DNA of 64,000 nt from Panonychus citri (Eukaryota; Arthropoda; Arachnida; Trombidiformes; Tetranychidae): the NCBI RefSeq assembly GCF_014898815.1, contig NW_026515406.1, positions 1,736,001 through 1,800,000 on the forward strand, given 5' to 3'. The notes beneath the pieces are model-generated. The model made no database searches. It was not told the DNA's origin and worked only from the letters and a program-made list of their open reading frames with translations. Within the stretch, counting starts at the first letter, position 1; each line of letters starts with the position of its first letter. A program made the position numbers and the translations under genes. Below are positions 1 through 13,966 of this stretch, in pieces.

Positions 1-465
1 AAGAGTAACCCAAATACAAAAAAAAATAGATTACAATAAATTGTAATTACTATTATCATGATTATAATGATGATATTTTTTGTTTCTAGTCTAGGATAAT
101 AACGGTAATGATAAGGACTATTAAATGTATATAAAAATATAATTTCATCTCTCATTTTGATATAATAACACTAATATAATTAACCAAGTAACTGTATTAG
201 TTTTGATAACTTATTATTAAATATTATAATATCGTAATCATGATTAAAATTACACTTGGTTTAACTTTTACCTTAAAGTTTTACCTGAAAATGAAACATA
301 CACTTTGTTGTATTACTTTTCTTGGATGATTTAACATTGAATATTATTTATATATCATCATAATAATAATCATCATCATCTTAATTAACTCATTATGAGT
401 TGATTTCCATAGGATTTTTTTATCCTTCTCTCTCGTTATAACAAAAATGAGCTGTAATTTACCTG

Positions 466-468
<3 letters not shown>

Positions 469-521
<53 letters not shown>
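469..521. repeat. (AG)n microsatellite
   Basis: Over 50 bases of nearly pure AG dinucleotide. Shorter GA/CT tracts recur at about 2832-2856, 4752-4775, 12374-12395, 45790-45814 and 49738-49768, so this repeat class is common in the non-coding DNA of this genome. Confidence 0.95.
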
Positions 522-524
<3 letters not shown>

Positions 525-969
525 AAACTATTATCATTATGAAGGAGAAGAAAAAATTTCTTTGACTTATTCTTTTCACCTGATGGATTATCATTTACAC
601 TACGATTTATCCGATTGAACTTTTTAAATTGTCAACGATTTATCTTGTTTTCTGTCCACTGGCCATTGTCACACTGACCCCGGGAATCCGACAGTTGGTT
701 GATTGTGGAAATAACAAATTCATTGATCGTTAATGTATTGTGTGTGTTTGTATGTGTGTTTATTTGAAGATAGAATTTTTTTTTCCTTCTTCTTAATAAA
801 AACTGACCAATGGACAGTTGGTTGATTGTGAATGAAAATATCAAACCATTGATCCTATTGTATGTTTATATGGCTATTTGAATATCTCAAAGTTTGATAA
901 TAAAAAGATTACATTTTGAAATAGCCTTTGGGTCAAACCTTTTTCTGTTTGTTTGTCTCTATTTGTTTG

Positions 970-1007
970 CTGACCATTGGACACCTGTGGTGAAGGCCAA
1001 TGGTCAG
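970..1007. repeat. 11-bp perfect inverted repeat (possible hairpin)
   Basis: CTGACCATTGG at 970-980 is the exact reverse complement of CCAATGGTCAG at 997-1007, with a 16-base loop. Related words (CTGACCAATGGACAG, CTGGCCATTG) occur nearby at about 655-820. No function is evident. Confidence 0.6.
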
Positions 1008-3020
1008 TATCTACCTTGACTCCCTCCCACCTTCAAGCCTACAACATCAACAACAACAACAATCCCCCAATTGTTTGACTTTCAATTATCAAAGCAATAC
1101 CTTAATTTTTAAATCACTATTATTAAATCAAATTGGTTCATTGGACACATTGTAATCATCGTTGATAATCAAGTAACAACATTATCAATAACTAATCATC
1201 ATTAAATCAAAATTAAAAAGTTAATTGTAATAATATGTAACAAATTGATACACAATTTACGTGGAATGTTGAAAATAAAGGAAATTGATCATTACGATAA
1301 TCAAATTTAATTATATACGAAAAAAGTATTTTTTTTTCATTTAAAATGATGAAAAAAACGTCCCAAGGATTATAATTAACAATCAGAATTACATGTTACC
1401 CTCAGGCGATTTACTAATTACTAGACAACAACATCAATTTTTTTGGCTTATTATTAATATTATGAATTTTGCTTTTCTCAACCATTAAAAATGATTAAAA
1501 ACAACAAAAAACACCAAGTTTAAACACCACAGGGGATAATGAAACAATTAACTAATCATTGATCAACATTGACTGTTTAACGTGGTCACGATATTGTTCA
1601 CACCCTATGAAAGCAATTTGATCACAGCAATTAAGTTAATCAACATGGCAAGAAAGTATTACCAAAAAAGAAGGCAAAAATTAACCAACAATTTTCAATA
1701 TGATTCATCTGCTAATCAAGTAATTAATTATTGATTATCTTCATAAGGATCATCGGGTAGGATTGATGAGGAAACATTTTCAACATATAATATCAATGAA
1801 GATCTTGGTTAATATTAATCATCATTTCCGCGATTCTTGATCATTATTATCCATGAATGTTGATGATAATCAAAAATCTGTTTCATTCTGATGATATTTA
1901 ATTCATCAAAAAGGAGCAAGAGAAATAAAATTGATAAAATTATTTTCATCATGGAAAATCATTTACAGATCATTTATTATAACCATTATACATAATGTAC
2001 ATTTTTTTATATGTATATTTATATACATATTATACATGAAGAAGAGGAAGATGATGATGATGAGGATGATTGAGGATGAAGAGATGATATCAATGGGTGG
2101 ATGATGTAATTCTCTCTCTGTGAAGATGGGATGTAAAAGTTATCTATTATTAAGATTAGATTGAAATATGAAACTGAATATTCATCTTGGACACAGAAAA
2201 AGCTTCAACATGATGATGATGGTCATCTTCATTTTCATCATCTTGCTGCTTATCCATAGTGATTGTATATCCAGTTTATCATCTTTCATAAGATTTTTAT
2301 CATCCTTGTTTCTTTTTTCTTCTCCATCTTGTTTTATTTCCAAAATCAATCTCCATGATGATGATAATGAGAATCGACTAATGATGATGATAAGCAATCG
2401 ATGTTGAAAAAAAAGTAAACTTTTCTTGCTTATCATTTAATATATCGATGAAGATGAGTTGTAAACAAGATGGACTCAGATTAAGAAACAATTTTTAAAG
2501 TAAACTATAAATACACACACAAAACTTAAGTATGCATGTAAGAAGATGATGATAATGACGACAAGGATGATGAAAAAAATAACGTTATCAAGTTACAAGT
2601 GAAGGTCAATTACTATGAAAAAAAAGTTGTTCATTTAGCTGGGAAATTGGTACTAAATATTTTTTGTCAAGGATTAACGATTTTCCTCATCATCATCATC
2701 TTCATCTTTTCATTATCACCAGCATCATCGGCAGCTTTATCTTTTTCCTTCATCTTTCCTCTTCAAGTGAGCCAATCAAATTGACGGACACATCACTTGC
2801 TTACAAAATATTTTTCTTCGTGAGCTCAGCAAGAGAGAGAGAGAGAGAGAGAGAGACTCTCAATTTCATCCTCATCATCAATTATTATCAATCGTCATCA
2901 TCAGCTGTAACATTATTATACACAACATATATAACACATTTATATGTAACAGGATCAGGTTGATCATTAATTTTTGATCATCATCAGTTAGATTTTTTCT
3001 TAATTTCTGATTTGTGTCTC

Positions 3021-6000
3021 TCAATAAGATCTCATTGGATTATTGAGATTATGGATTATCGTTGTTGAGTCGGTCCTGTACCCTGGTATCACAATACATT
3101 CAGGTTTAGAATAAGGTCCTTGATCTAGATCATTAGTATTTATTGGATTGTGACTTCTCATGCTGAATATTTTTCGGCTTCCAGTACTTATCGCTCCACT
3201 ACCAGCCATGGTGCCCATCAAAGTACCACCAAAATGACCACCAGTAAAATTACCTCCGACCATTGGTGATGCAGTGACGATAGATGGATAATGATAATTG
3301 TGATGATGAGCACGAGCCTTTGATGATGATAAGCTGTTACCTTTAATTAATCCAGTTAAACGGGCTCTCCAACGGATGCCACATATAATTACCACTCCAG
3401 TTACAATTATACACCCAATTACTACACCAATTACAATCGGTGTCAATGATTCAATCTCATAACAACCCATGTCCCCTGGTTCAAGGGTAATTATTTGTTT
3501 ACCTCTAAGAGGCATAGGATTGACACATGTTAACTCATTTAAGTACGAATTACTTGAATCACTTGAGTGTATCAATGAAGATATTGACGATGATGATGAT
3601 GATGAAGATGATAATGGAGCAACTCGACGAGCACTTTTACTTGCACTTGCTTCTCTAACAGAATCAATTGTTACAGTTGATGCTGGTAAAGTTACTGATG
3701 ATTGAGATGATGATGATGCCGTTGGTGAAAGTCTCTTGATAAAAACTTCACTATTATCAATGAACAATTTACGTATCCATTGAACGGAGCAATTACATGT
3801 GAAAGGATTGCCACGAACATCAAATAATTTAATACGATTGGCAATAAAGGACAGATGAGGATCAAGAAAGGAAAATGAATTATGAGATAAGATGAGATTC
3901 TCAAGGGAAACCAATGGATCAAATAAAGTTGACTCAATATATTTGAGATTAGGATTAGATGATATTTCCAATGATTGCAATGATTCCAGTCCAGTGAAAG
4001 CTCCTGATTCAATAATCTGTATAATTATAATGATAAAGGTAATAAAAATAAATAAAAATAAGTAAGTAAAAGACTCAGAAAAAAAGAGACATTGATAAGT
4101 AGGAGAAGAAGAAAAAAAAACCACAAAGAAGGAAAAAGAAAATATCGTAGCCTTGGGGCTACTATGGTAATAATAAAATTAAAGGAAAGAAAAGAAAGGG
4201 AAGGGCAGCAGCAAACAAGCAACGAAAAAAGGTAAGGAGGAGAGACCGAGAGGGTGGGGAGGATGAGGAAGATACAAAATGATGAATAACTTTCGTAAAT
4301 GCCAATATTTTAAGGTTACACCGCCACACCATCAACACACTGGAAATAACAACACATCCTATTTGTGAATATGTACAAAACTATGCAAAGTATTACAACT
4401 GTGATTACATCAATAATAATATACTATTATCATCGTAATTATTATTGTTATTATTGTAAAAATGATGTTAAATGATATGAATGTCAGAACTCCTGTAGAA
4501 GCAACAACAACAACAACAACTAGTTATCAAAATTTTTGCAACCTTAAGACGGATTCTCTATTATCATTATCATTATCGTCCTCATCCTTATCCTTATCCT
4601 TATCCTCTCTCATCATTATTACAGAACGTTATAACAATTATTGTCGTAATGATGATCATTATTATTATCATCATCATCTATATCTTTCCATCTATTTTCA
4701 TTGCTGGAGTGTTTTAAATTGTTATTATTATGATTAAAAGAAGTAGCAATGGAGAGAGAGAGAGAGAGAGAGAGATTACAATCTGATGATGAAAAGATGA
4801 TAATGATAAGAAACAACGATAATAATAGAGAAAAATTTGCATGTATAAGAAAGTGAAGTAGTTGATGATGATGATGATGATGGAAGGAAATTATTCTTCT
4901 CATCATGTTTATCTTCACATTTTTGAACTTCATCTTGACATATAAATTATTATTATATCCGAGAGATGCTTTTAATGAAATGAGAAATCAATTATTCACA
5001 AGCATGATGATAGTGATGATGATAAATGTAGAGGAGAGATTAAGGTTTACTATCTGATTTAGCGAAGAAAAAAAATGATTAGATTAATTGTTTAGTTAAT
5101 TTATCGAGAGTTGAAGCGAGAAAAAAAAACAATGTTTTTACCTGTTTTTCTACCTGAATCTTAGGATAATGTAACTTAAATGATAATGGTGATTAATCCT
5201 TTAACTTAATCCATTTTAACCATCATCATCATTATTGTAATCTCATTATTGCAATTAACCAATAAAAACGACAATTAATAATAGATTTTCAACTAATAAA
5301 ATAATTTCTAATTGAGTATCTAACAACTGTACCTTTGATTAATTTAATATTACTTAACACTCTTAATCGGTTTGTTAATCATTTTAATCCCTTGATTAAG
5401 GAGATGGAAAGAATAATCAATAAATTTAAGGTTTAATTTTGTTTTTGTTTCCAAAACTTGATCAAAGTTAATTGCTAAATAATAATTAAATATTAGTTAA
5501 TTAATAATGAACTCAATTCAATAAGTGAAAAAATTATCTCAACAATCAACTGAAACTTTTAATTGGGTGGAAAAGGTTAATTACAAACAAAAAGCTTCTT
5601 GTTAATTGTTATCCAGATTAGCTCAATTATTTCATTAATAACATGAAACCAAATTGGTGATTCATACAAATTGGACAGGTAAAGGATGATGATATCTTGA
5701 TGGCTGCACCCAAAACAGATGATGACGATGATGATGAAAGTTTGAAAGTCTTCATCAAAGTAATAATTTCAATTGGCAATCAACAGATTCATTTATTCAT
5801 TAGCCAAACCTTCAAGTCAATTTTTTATGAACTTTTACCTATCATCATCATCAGCAGGAGGAATTCAGTTATCATGATATCTAAAACAGTAGACCAACAA
5901 GTTTACACCAACCGCCTCTTCATTAAATGACTTTTGCACAGGTAAACAATAACAGGTAAGAATAAAACTGAAAATCTACCCAAAAAGTAAAAGATTATAA

Positions 6001-9000
6001 CTACTATTGTAGCTACTACAAAACACTAACGATGTAACAAAATAATGGGAAGGTTCAATGGAGACATTGATCATTTTTCACCTTATCTGCCATTTTCTTG
6101 ATTCTAATTAATTATCTCTATATAAAGAAATAGAAAAAAAAAGTCTATATAAACTAATTGTTGTGAGAAATAATTAGAGATTATTATCACTCAATTTCTG
6201 TATTATAGATAAGCTGTAACATGAACAATCAACGTAGTAAATCAGTTGAAAGAAACTTTTCCTTATTCAATAAGTTTAATGGTTAAGTACAAAAACTATC
6301 ACCATGATATGAAATAAATTGATGAAATGAATGAATTATCATCAATGTAAATTGTGTTTAGTTAAACAATATTATGATAATGTTTATGAATATGTAATAA
6401 GTTTATTTATTAAAAATCAGATTGTCAAGTTATCATCATAAAGGGAAAAATATGATATGCAAAGAAAGAACGAGAGAGATGGAGAAAGAGAGGGAGAGGG
6501 GGAGAAAGATGATGATATGTTGTTGTGCTGTTGTTATTGAGTTACTTGCAGAAAAAAGTTCTGGTAGTTAGATATAAATATAATACATCTTTTTCTTACT
6601 ATGAAATCTTTATTCACAGAATTCATTGAATACTCAGGGTGGAAATTTTTTCTTTTTCCTCCATGAGGATCAACTTTCAGATTTGGAATGAAAACTGAAC
6701 TGAGAATCGGAATTTTTTCTTCTTCTTTCATGTTCATCTCTTTTACTAAGATTTGGCTGAGGATTTCAATTCAGAGGCAGATATACACCAAGATAGTCAA
6801 CTGAATAAAAAAAAACCTGAATATCAAATTGATCATCAGCATCATGATATAAAACCATCTACTATGAATCTCATCCCAGAATCTCATTAAACTCACAGAT
6901 AATGATTCTGAATAAAAGTATGTATAAATATAGAGGAGAGAAAATAAATTCCTATTAAATTACCAGTTACTGAAAATTTTCAATTAAATTATCGTTTGGT
7001 TAACAATTTATCCTACCATTACAATCAATATATTGTTATCATTATCGTTAAGTCAACAATTTACGAAAACTTTTCCCGGTCCAAAAATTAATTAGACAAA
7101 AATTTCTATAACTATTGACAAATGATTTACATCACAATTAGCTAATCACTTTGACATTTCTCGTCTTCGTAGGATATAATTAGATTATCATGATTTGAAA
7201 AACGACAATTAAATTTTATAGATAAAATGTTTTAAAAAAAGCACATAAATCTAATTGGGAATCAACTAATTTAATAACTTAACGATGGAACCAGAAAAAA
7301 AAGTTCTGTGAATAAAATTGTAACAATTAGATGGTAATGTTATTAAATTGTGAATGTAAAAGTTAAATACATTTCTAATTCAGTTTAAATTGTTCTTTCT
7401 CACTATTCTTACATAACCAGAATAATGAATAATATATATTAACAATAAGATGCTAATTTAATTTCAGTTCATCTAACGATGTTAGATGAACAAAATTAAT
7501 TTGTATCAATAGTTAATAATCAGTGTTTGATGTGTTCAACATAAGAAAATTGTAATAATCTAGTTAATATTATGATAGAGTAGAAAAAATTAATTACATA
7601 ATCAAAGAGAAAAAGTTAAATCAAGTAAATTAAGATTGCGACCAAACCTAATTGTGGCCTTAGGCTAATTTCAAGTTCATTTTTCTTATCCAACTGCAGT
7701 AATACAACAACACACACTCACTCATTCACTTACATACAACTGAAAACATTAGTTATCATTATTACTACTGATTAAAATGATTAAGGATAAAAACAGCTAA
7801 TCATCAATCCATGACCAGGTAATCATGTTGGAAGACAATTGCTTTGAGGGTTAATTAATATTGATAGAGAAAAGTTAGAAATCAATATCAAAGGTGAGGT
7901 TGAGGATTGTTAATGAATTAATTCATGATTGAAAAAAAAAATTCAACTGTGTTGATTGTAAAACAATTAATAATTGATTGAAATAAAAATGGTGATGATG
8001 ATTACCTATCAATGTTTTATCATCATCAACAGTAATTAATAATCAATTGTAAATCTAAATGCATAAATTAAGCAACACGAAAGTTGCAATATAATGTTAC
8101 CATATTGTTAATTGCAATATTAGTAAGATTAATTGTTACATATATAAAAGTAACTGTAAAACAATAGCAATTAATTAATAAGGTTTCTGATAAGCTTACC
8201 TACAATCTAGAAAGTGTTTCAATCAAGAACAACAGTTTTTTTTAATACATAAATGAGACTAATTATGTTACCGGTATTATAATTATTGCATATATTGATT
8301 TAAATTATCAAGAGCATGTTATCCGGTGATCCATATATATTCACCTTTACTCAACCCTAACACCAGGTATTAGATGTAGTATATTGTGATTGATAACTCA
8401 TTCAACTGATATTATATATATATAAGAGTATATGTGTGTGAGTGTTGATTGCGTGATATAATATAATCAATATTTTAACAGAAAACTTAATAAGTGTAAT
8501 GTTTTGTATTATAACAATCACTCAATCAAAATTATCTAACCGAGAAAATCAAGCAACCAGATTATTAATATCTCATATATATTAAATGATATGAATGAGA
8601 ATGAAAAATATTCAGAGAGATATATCAACTCAGATTCTCATGCATATACATATTTTCATGGTATTAACACATTCTGACTGGTAGAGATAGTCAAATATGT
8701 TTATCTCATATTTTTCTTGTTTATTTCATTATTGCAAATTTGATTAAGGCCAATGGATTGACAATAGGATAGATTAACAATGGAAATGATGAAGAGGATT
8801 GAATTATTATCATTATCTTTTGCTTGAGATTATTTAGATACAGTTACTATTATGAAAATAGAGTAAAAGGAAACGGGAAATAGGATAAAATTGACAATGA
8901 ATATGTCTCAGATTCTGAAAGAGATATTCTTCAATGAATCAGAGTCATTCACGACAATTAAATTGATTCCAGAAGTGGGTAATCCATTTTTGAACAGAAA

Positions 9001-12000
9001 AAAAAGGTTAGGATTTTATATCTTTTTTACTACATTGTGATTTTTTTTGTATCATGAAAAAAAAACTCAATCAATTCAAGTGTGAAAATAAAAAACTAGG
9101 AAAAGGATTAAAGTAACATTGTCAATTGATGAAAACAATCAAATTAAATCTATGGAATTGTTATCATCATAATCATCATTATGATTATATCATTATTGTT
9201 ATTACCATGACAACATATGAAATACTCTTATCAATCTAATCCTTTTTAAAGTGTGTGTTTATACCAAAAAACAAAAGAAAAGTTGAAAATTTAATCCGAT
9301 TCAGTGATTAAATTACTTCTAATAGTATAGATATGTTTGAGAAGAGATTAAGGATTCATATATACGATAACATTTGGAAGAGAGTAACATGATAATAAAA
9401 ATTTAATTGTTATGCTTAAAAACTGATTTTCGTGAAGTATATGGTTAACATAGAGCGAGGAACTTTTCAATTATGAGTATTAATAATGATGATGATAACA
9501 ATTAGAGTTAATCAGTGTTTCTCAGTTTTTTTTGGTAGAATACAACATTTTACTAACAATGGTAATGTTGAAAGTTTTTTTTTTCATGGTAACTAGTAAA
9601 TCATTTATATACACAATGTTTATATCATTATCATCTTAAAATAACAATGATAACTAGATACTTATCATGGTAATACTAATAATGTAATAATTGTGATCAT
9701 ATTGCAAACTAAATTGTGATTCATATTTTATAATGATGATAATCACATGAAATATGTTCAGATGATATATTAACCATTTCTTTATTTTAATAGATTTTCA
9801 TGTAATTCATTGTGAAAAGGGAAAAAAGAGATTATTTTTTCTACTTATTCAGAAGATAATATTGAGAAAAGTTTGTGAATATAACATGAAACTTAGATGA
9901 ACCAAATTCAGTTTACATGTAACAGTATCAGAACTATATACATATATGTATATTCAATTCAGAGATTCATTATACTCTTTAACATCATTATCATTATCAT
10001 CATTCCCATTATCATTACCATACTCATCATCCTGATGAATGAAATGCATCTTCTTCTTACTGAATTTACGATAAAAGAAGAACCAGAAAACTGGACATTA
10101 CTGGTAAGAATAAGATACTAAGTATCCAGAGTAAAAAAGAAAGATAGAAAAGAGAGTAAAAGTATATTGAATAGTCAGCAGAATAAGAGACAAGTCCCTG
10201 CTATCCTTTTGTTATCCTCATCTTCTTTCTTTCTCTTCGCATTTTCTGTCTCACTGTTATTCAGTTGTTCACAACAACAACAACAACAACAAATAAGTTT
10301 AATGGTTAAAAGAAGACTAAGATGAAGAAATGAATAAAATCTACGAAGAAAGGAAAATAATCAACGTTGATTGTTGGTGATATTTAATGGAAGATGAGGG
10401 ATGAGCGATAGTGAGTGAGAGAGGGAAAGAGTATAAAGGAGGGAGACGACAGTTATTTCAAGTGATGACAATGCAAACAATGGATCTACAATTAAAGGAA
10501 TTGCAATTGGAAGTTATAACAGAATAAGAAGATAGAAATAAAAGTGAATGATTTGATAAATAGAAGATGAAGAACAAGAAGATGATGGCGATAGAGTAAA
10601 AGGAAAAAAAAGGAGGGAAAAGTGAGAAAAAAAGGATGAGGAGAAAAATAATAACAACAACTTACATTAAGATGAGGACATCGACTTATATCAAGGCTTT
10701 TGAGACTGGTTAAAGTGGTAAATGATGTTGAGTTGATTGTTGTAAAAGGATTTCCTCCAATCTGAAGAACCTCAAGTTTATCTAAATCTGTGAAAATTTC
10801 CTTTGGCACTTGCTATTTATCCCGAGATTACACACAGATAAAAGGTGTTAATGTTATAACAATCAACGAATAGGATGATGGATGCGAAAAAAATCAAGGT
10901 AATCAAACAATTAGTAAATTATCAAATTTCAAAATAAACCCATCAACTTGAAAAGAAAGGGTTATTAGAGATGAGATGTCCACAAAGAGATTAGCACAGA
11001 TATAAGGATTAACCTTACCTGAAAATTATTGTTATGGATCCTTAAAGTGGTCAGTTTAGGCAAACCATTGAAAGATCCTGATTCAATGGAGCTAATTGAA
11101 CAACCGTTAAGAGTTAATTCTTGAAGATTATTCCAAAATCTTAAATTATTTGAAATTGTAGGTGTAACTGTTGATGAGATTGAATCCATTCCACTGAAAA
11201 AGGGTGAATTTAATTTTGTTATAATTGTTAAATTGTTTCCACTTAGATGTAAGCTGATTAAATTGGGTAGATAACGTGGTGAAAGTGCATCAAGTAGAGA
11301 TTTGTGATTAGTGGTTGTTAATGATGTTGCATTTGATGTTATTGTTGTCGTTGATGATAATGGTGATGTTGTTGTTGTTGATAATGTACTAATCAACTGT
11401 TCATGTGTTAAGCTTAATGAATTACCGGTTAAATAAAGTGTCCTCAAATTATTTAAACCAATAAAAACTCGTGGTCCTAAATAATTTAACCGGTTTGAAT
11501 TGAGATTAAGTTGTTTCAGATTAGTGAGTCCCTTGAAGACGGAATCATTTAAATTGGACAATAAGTTATCATTAAGGTAAAGATCTTGCAATCCGGAAAG
11601 ACCATTGAAGGTGAAATTGGTTAATGAATTGAGTCGATTACCATCTAAGTGTAGTTTCTATGGATAAATAGAAAAAGGTGAAAAGAGAATAGAATAAAAA
11701 TCAAATGTTGAAAAATAAAAGAAATAAAATAATAGCTAAATTGAAGAGAAAAGGAAAAAAAATGAATAAATAGAAATAAATTTATGAATAAAAATGTTCG
11801 AATAAGAAGAATAAAAAAAAAGAGAATAAAAATTCTGTAAAAAGAAAAATCGTAATGATGATTTATCGTAAATGGAACACTTTTCTCTCTCCTCTTCTTC
11901 ATGATGATCATCATCATATATCCACTTTTCTAATATCATCAACATGATATTACACTTTTTCTATGTTTGCTTTTTGATTGCTACTGTTCAGTGAATTTTT

Positions 12001-13503
12001 GTCAGTTAAACTTCAAAATTTTCTTCTCTTCTCTCCTGATGATTGGTGGGTATTTATATGAATGTAATTGTAAACAAACGGATAAAATTCATAGAAAAAT
12101 GAGTGAGACAAAATAACTACTATATAATAGATCAACATTGATGGACAGATTAAGTCATCCAAGTCAAAGGAGGGATGAGGATGAGGATGATAAAGGGAGA
12201 GGGTGATGGCGGTGGTAATGGTGGCGGCAAAGAAGAGGGAGGAGGTAAAAGAGTTTGAATTTTCCAAAGAAGATGAAGATAAAAGGTTAAATGAGAGGAT
12301 GTGTATTAACTGTTGATGAGAATCTTTTTTTTTCATCTTCTTCTTCTCTTCTACTTTGAATGTTACTCTTTTTTCTCTCTCTCTCTCTCTCTCTTCTTTT
12401 AGCTAATCAGTTAAAACATGTCACCAATGAGAGAGGAAAAGGTTAGAATACAACATTTTAAAGATTAGCATCATCAGACTTTTTGACTCATGTTACATGG
12501 AAGAGAATTTTAATAAGCAGGTTATAATCATTCTATCTGAAGGCAACTGGAATTATCTGACAAAATGAGACGTTAATCAAAATAAATTGATAAATTTTAT
12601 GTTAAGTGTAAGAGAGAAGAGAAAATTTTCTTGACTCTAATAAGCGTATTGGAGAAGAGAAAAAGAAAAATAAAGCGAAATCAGATCCATTGGAAAGAAG
12701 AATAAAGCTCAACCGATCGTAGAGCATCAACAATTCTTGAAAATTAGATATATAATTATTTCTGATGAGTATAATTAAACGAAATTAAGGGCTAGGGTTG
12801 TCAATAATCAGGAGATAATTAGGTAAATATTTTTTTTTCCTTCTATTGTTTTGTCAAGTTTTTGTTCTCTTTAGAACATTTGGAAAGATGATAATTATAG
12901 AGACACTGACACTAAGGAATACAGAAGATGATGATGGTAAAAACAAAAACAATAGAGAAAGACAATGACAAAGATGGAAAAATGAGTCAAAGAGCAAAAA
13001 AAGTCACACAAATCAACGGGTAAACAGCTAATTGGGATGATTGTTGTTTATGATGATGATGATGAGGTTCATTAGCTTACCTTTAATTTGGTTAAACCTC
13101 TGAAGGAATTGTCTTCAAGTGTATCCAATTTGTTATTGGAAAGATCAAGAAATTCAATATTCCGATAAACACTAAATGAATCAGTTGACAATTTGACTAT
13201 TGCATTAAAGTTGAGATGAATTTTTCTTAAATTTGGATTTAAAGTAATTGGTACAATTGTAAGAGTTGCATTGGAACAAATGGCTTCCAATTTATTATCA
13301 TCACAGTGACAATTTGATGGACAGAAAGCATTAACCATTAACGGTGATAAAAAATTAATCCTTGAGAAATAAGATTTAGTAGTAGTTACATCACTTGTAA
13401 CACTAATTATTAAACAGTTGAAAGGTTGATGGAAAAGGTTGATTAAATCTTGTAGAACAAGAAGAAACATAAAGGAAGACACAAATCGAATAAAAGAAAA
13501 CAT
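3021..13503 (-). CDS. LRR single-pass transmembrane receptor-like protein (4 exons)
   Basis: Exons on the minus strand are 13081-13503, 11019-11657, 10666-10812 and 3021-4016. All junctions are GT-AG and phase 0, giving 734 residues. The start was chosen at Met 13503 because a hydrophobic signal-like segment follows; an upstream in-frame Met at about 13608 adds a basic stretch. An LRRNT cysteine cluster (C61, C65, C67, C76) leads into about 12 LRRs of the LxxLxLxxNxL type, whose 24-residue spacing is kept across every exon junction. An LRRCT follows (C477, C479, C567, C588), interrupted by a Ser-rich insertion of about 80 residues. One membrane helix spans about 596-617, and the cytoplasmic tail of about 115 residues is rich in Gly, Ser and His. 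The domain order fits a cell-surface adhesion or signalling LRR protein of the kind common in insect nervous systems. The ligand and exact orthologue are not recognised. Intron 3 is 6.6 kb, far longer than the other introns in the window. Confidence 0.82.
4017..10665 (-). other. 6.6-kb intron 3 of the LRR gene
   Basis: I see no supported nested gene, only AT-rich sequence with CAT/ATG repeats and GA tracts (for example 4752-4775 and 6470-6510). Its edges are clear: a GT donor just below 10666 and a CAG acceptor just above 4016 on the minus strand. The length suggests it could house regulatory elements, but none can be named from the sequence. Confidence 0.6.
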
Positions 13504-13966
13504 TGTGTATATTATATTTTCTCTTTGTTTTCCTATCCAAAAATCGAATTTTATTTTTATTCTTTTCTCTTTGGAAAAAAAGGAAAAGGTGTTCAAACCA
13601 AAACGCAAATTTCAACGTACATTTAACACTAGTAGATTTCGAGTTTTCATTTCCATTACTGATGGATTGTTGTTGATTTAACTGAAAGAATAAGAAATAT
13701 ATAAAAAAGAAAACACGAGAGAAAGAAAAACAAGTTAACAGACGAAAGGACGAAGTGTGTTGGTTGTGACCTAGGAGAGGTCAAGGCGACGAATTAAGCG
13801 TCTACTCTTAGCGTTACGCTTAGAGTTAGAGTTGGATTAGTGTTTGGTTTATGGTTGTTGATGACCAAATGAGATGTTAAGTGATGTTACGATGAGTTTG
13901 GATATGGGTTGATTTAGATCAGTAGTTCTAATCCCAGGTTGCGGCCTCTCGTGTTTGACTTTACAT
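13504..13966. other. LRR gene 5' flank and 3' tail of the retroelement
   Basis: The left part is the likely 5' UTR or promoter of the LRR gene. The right part is the 3' untranslated tail of the reverse transcriptase ORF, which ends at 13967. The tail holds two short hairpins (13768-13782 and 13805-13825). No poly(A) or simple tail marks the element end, so the boundary, near 13.74 kb, is approximate. Confidence 0.5.
13805..13825. other. hairpin in the 3' tail of the LINE-like element
   Basis: CTCTTAGCG, then TTA, then CGCTTAGAG forms a 9-bp stem with one mismatch and a perfect GCG/CGC core. A second hairpin (GACCT/AGGTC) sits at 13768-13782. Some LINE reverse transcriptases recognise a 3' stem-loop in their own RNA. 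Whether this element does so is inference. Confidence 0.4.

Larger units (their letters stand above)
1..3020. other. gene-free region downstream of the LRR gene
   Basis: No open frame here looks like a protein; the short ones are translations of CAT/ATG and GA repeats. The stretch holds a long (AG)n run at 469-521, another near 2832-2856, an imperfect direct repeat (about 690-745 and 813-870, sharing GACAGTTGGTTGATTGTG), and a perfect 11-bp inverted repeat at 970-1007. AT content is high. The 3' UTR of the minus-strand LRR gene should lie at its right edge. Confidence 0.6.

Noticed and set aside
2168..2963. Several short ORFs on both strands near 2.2-3.0 kb
   Set aside because: Encoded by CAT/ATG and GA repeats; no splice or family support.
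9897..10121. 74-residue ORF inside the LRR gene's long intron
   Set aside because: Ile-rich translation of CAT repeats with no sign of a gene.
13921..13940. GTTCTAATCC resembling a pol III B box (tRNA-like)
   Set aside because: Only a partial match and no A box or cloverleaf at the right distance; it lies in the LINE 3' tail.
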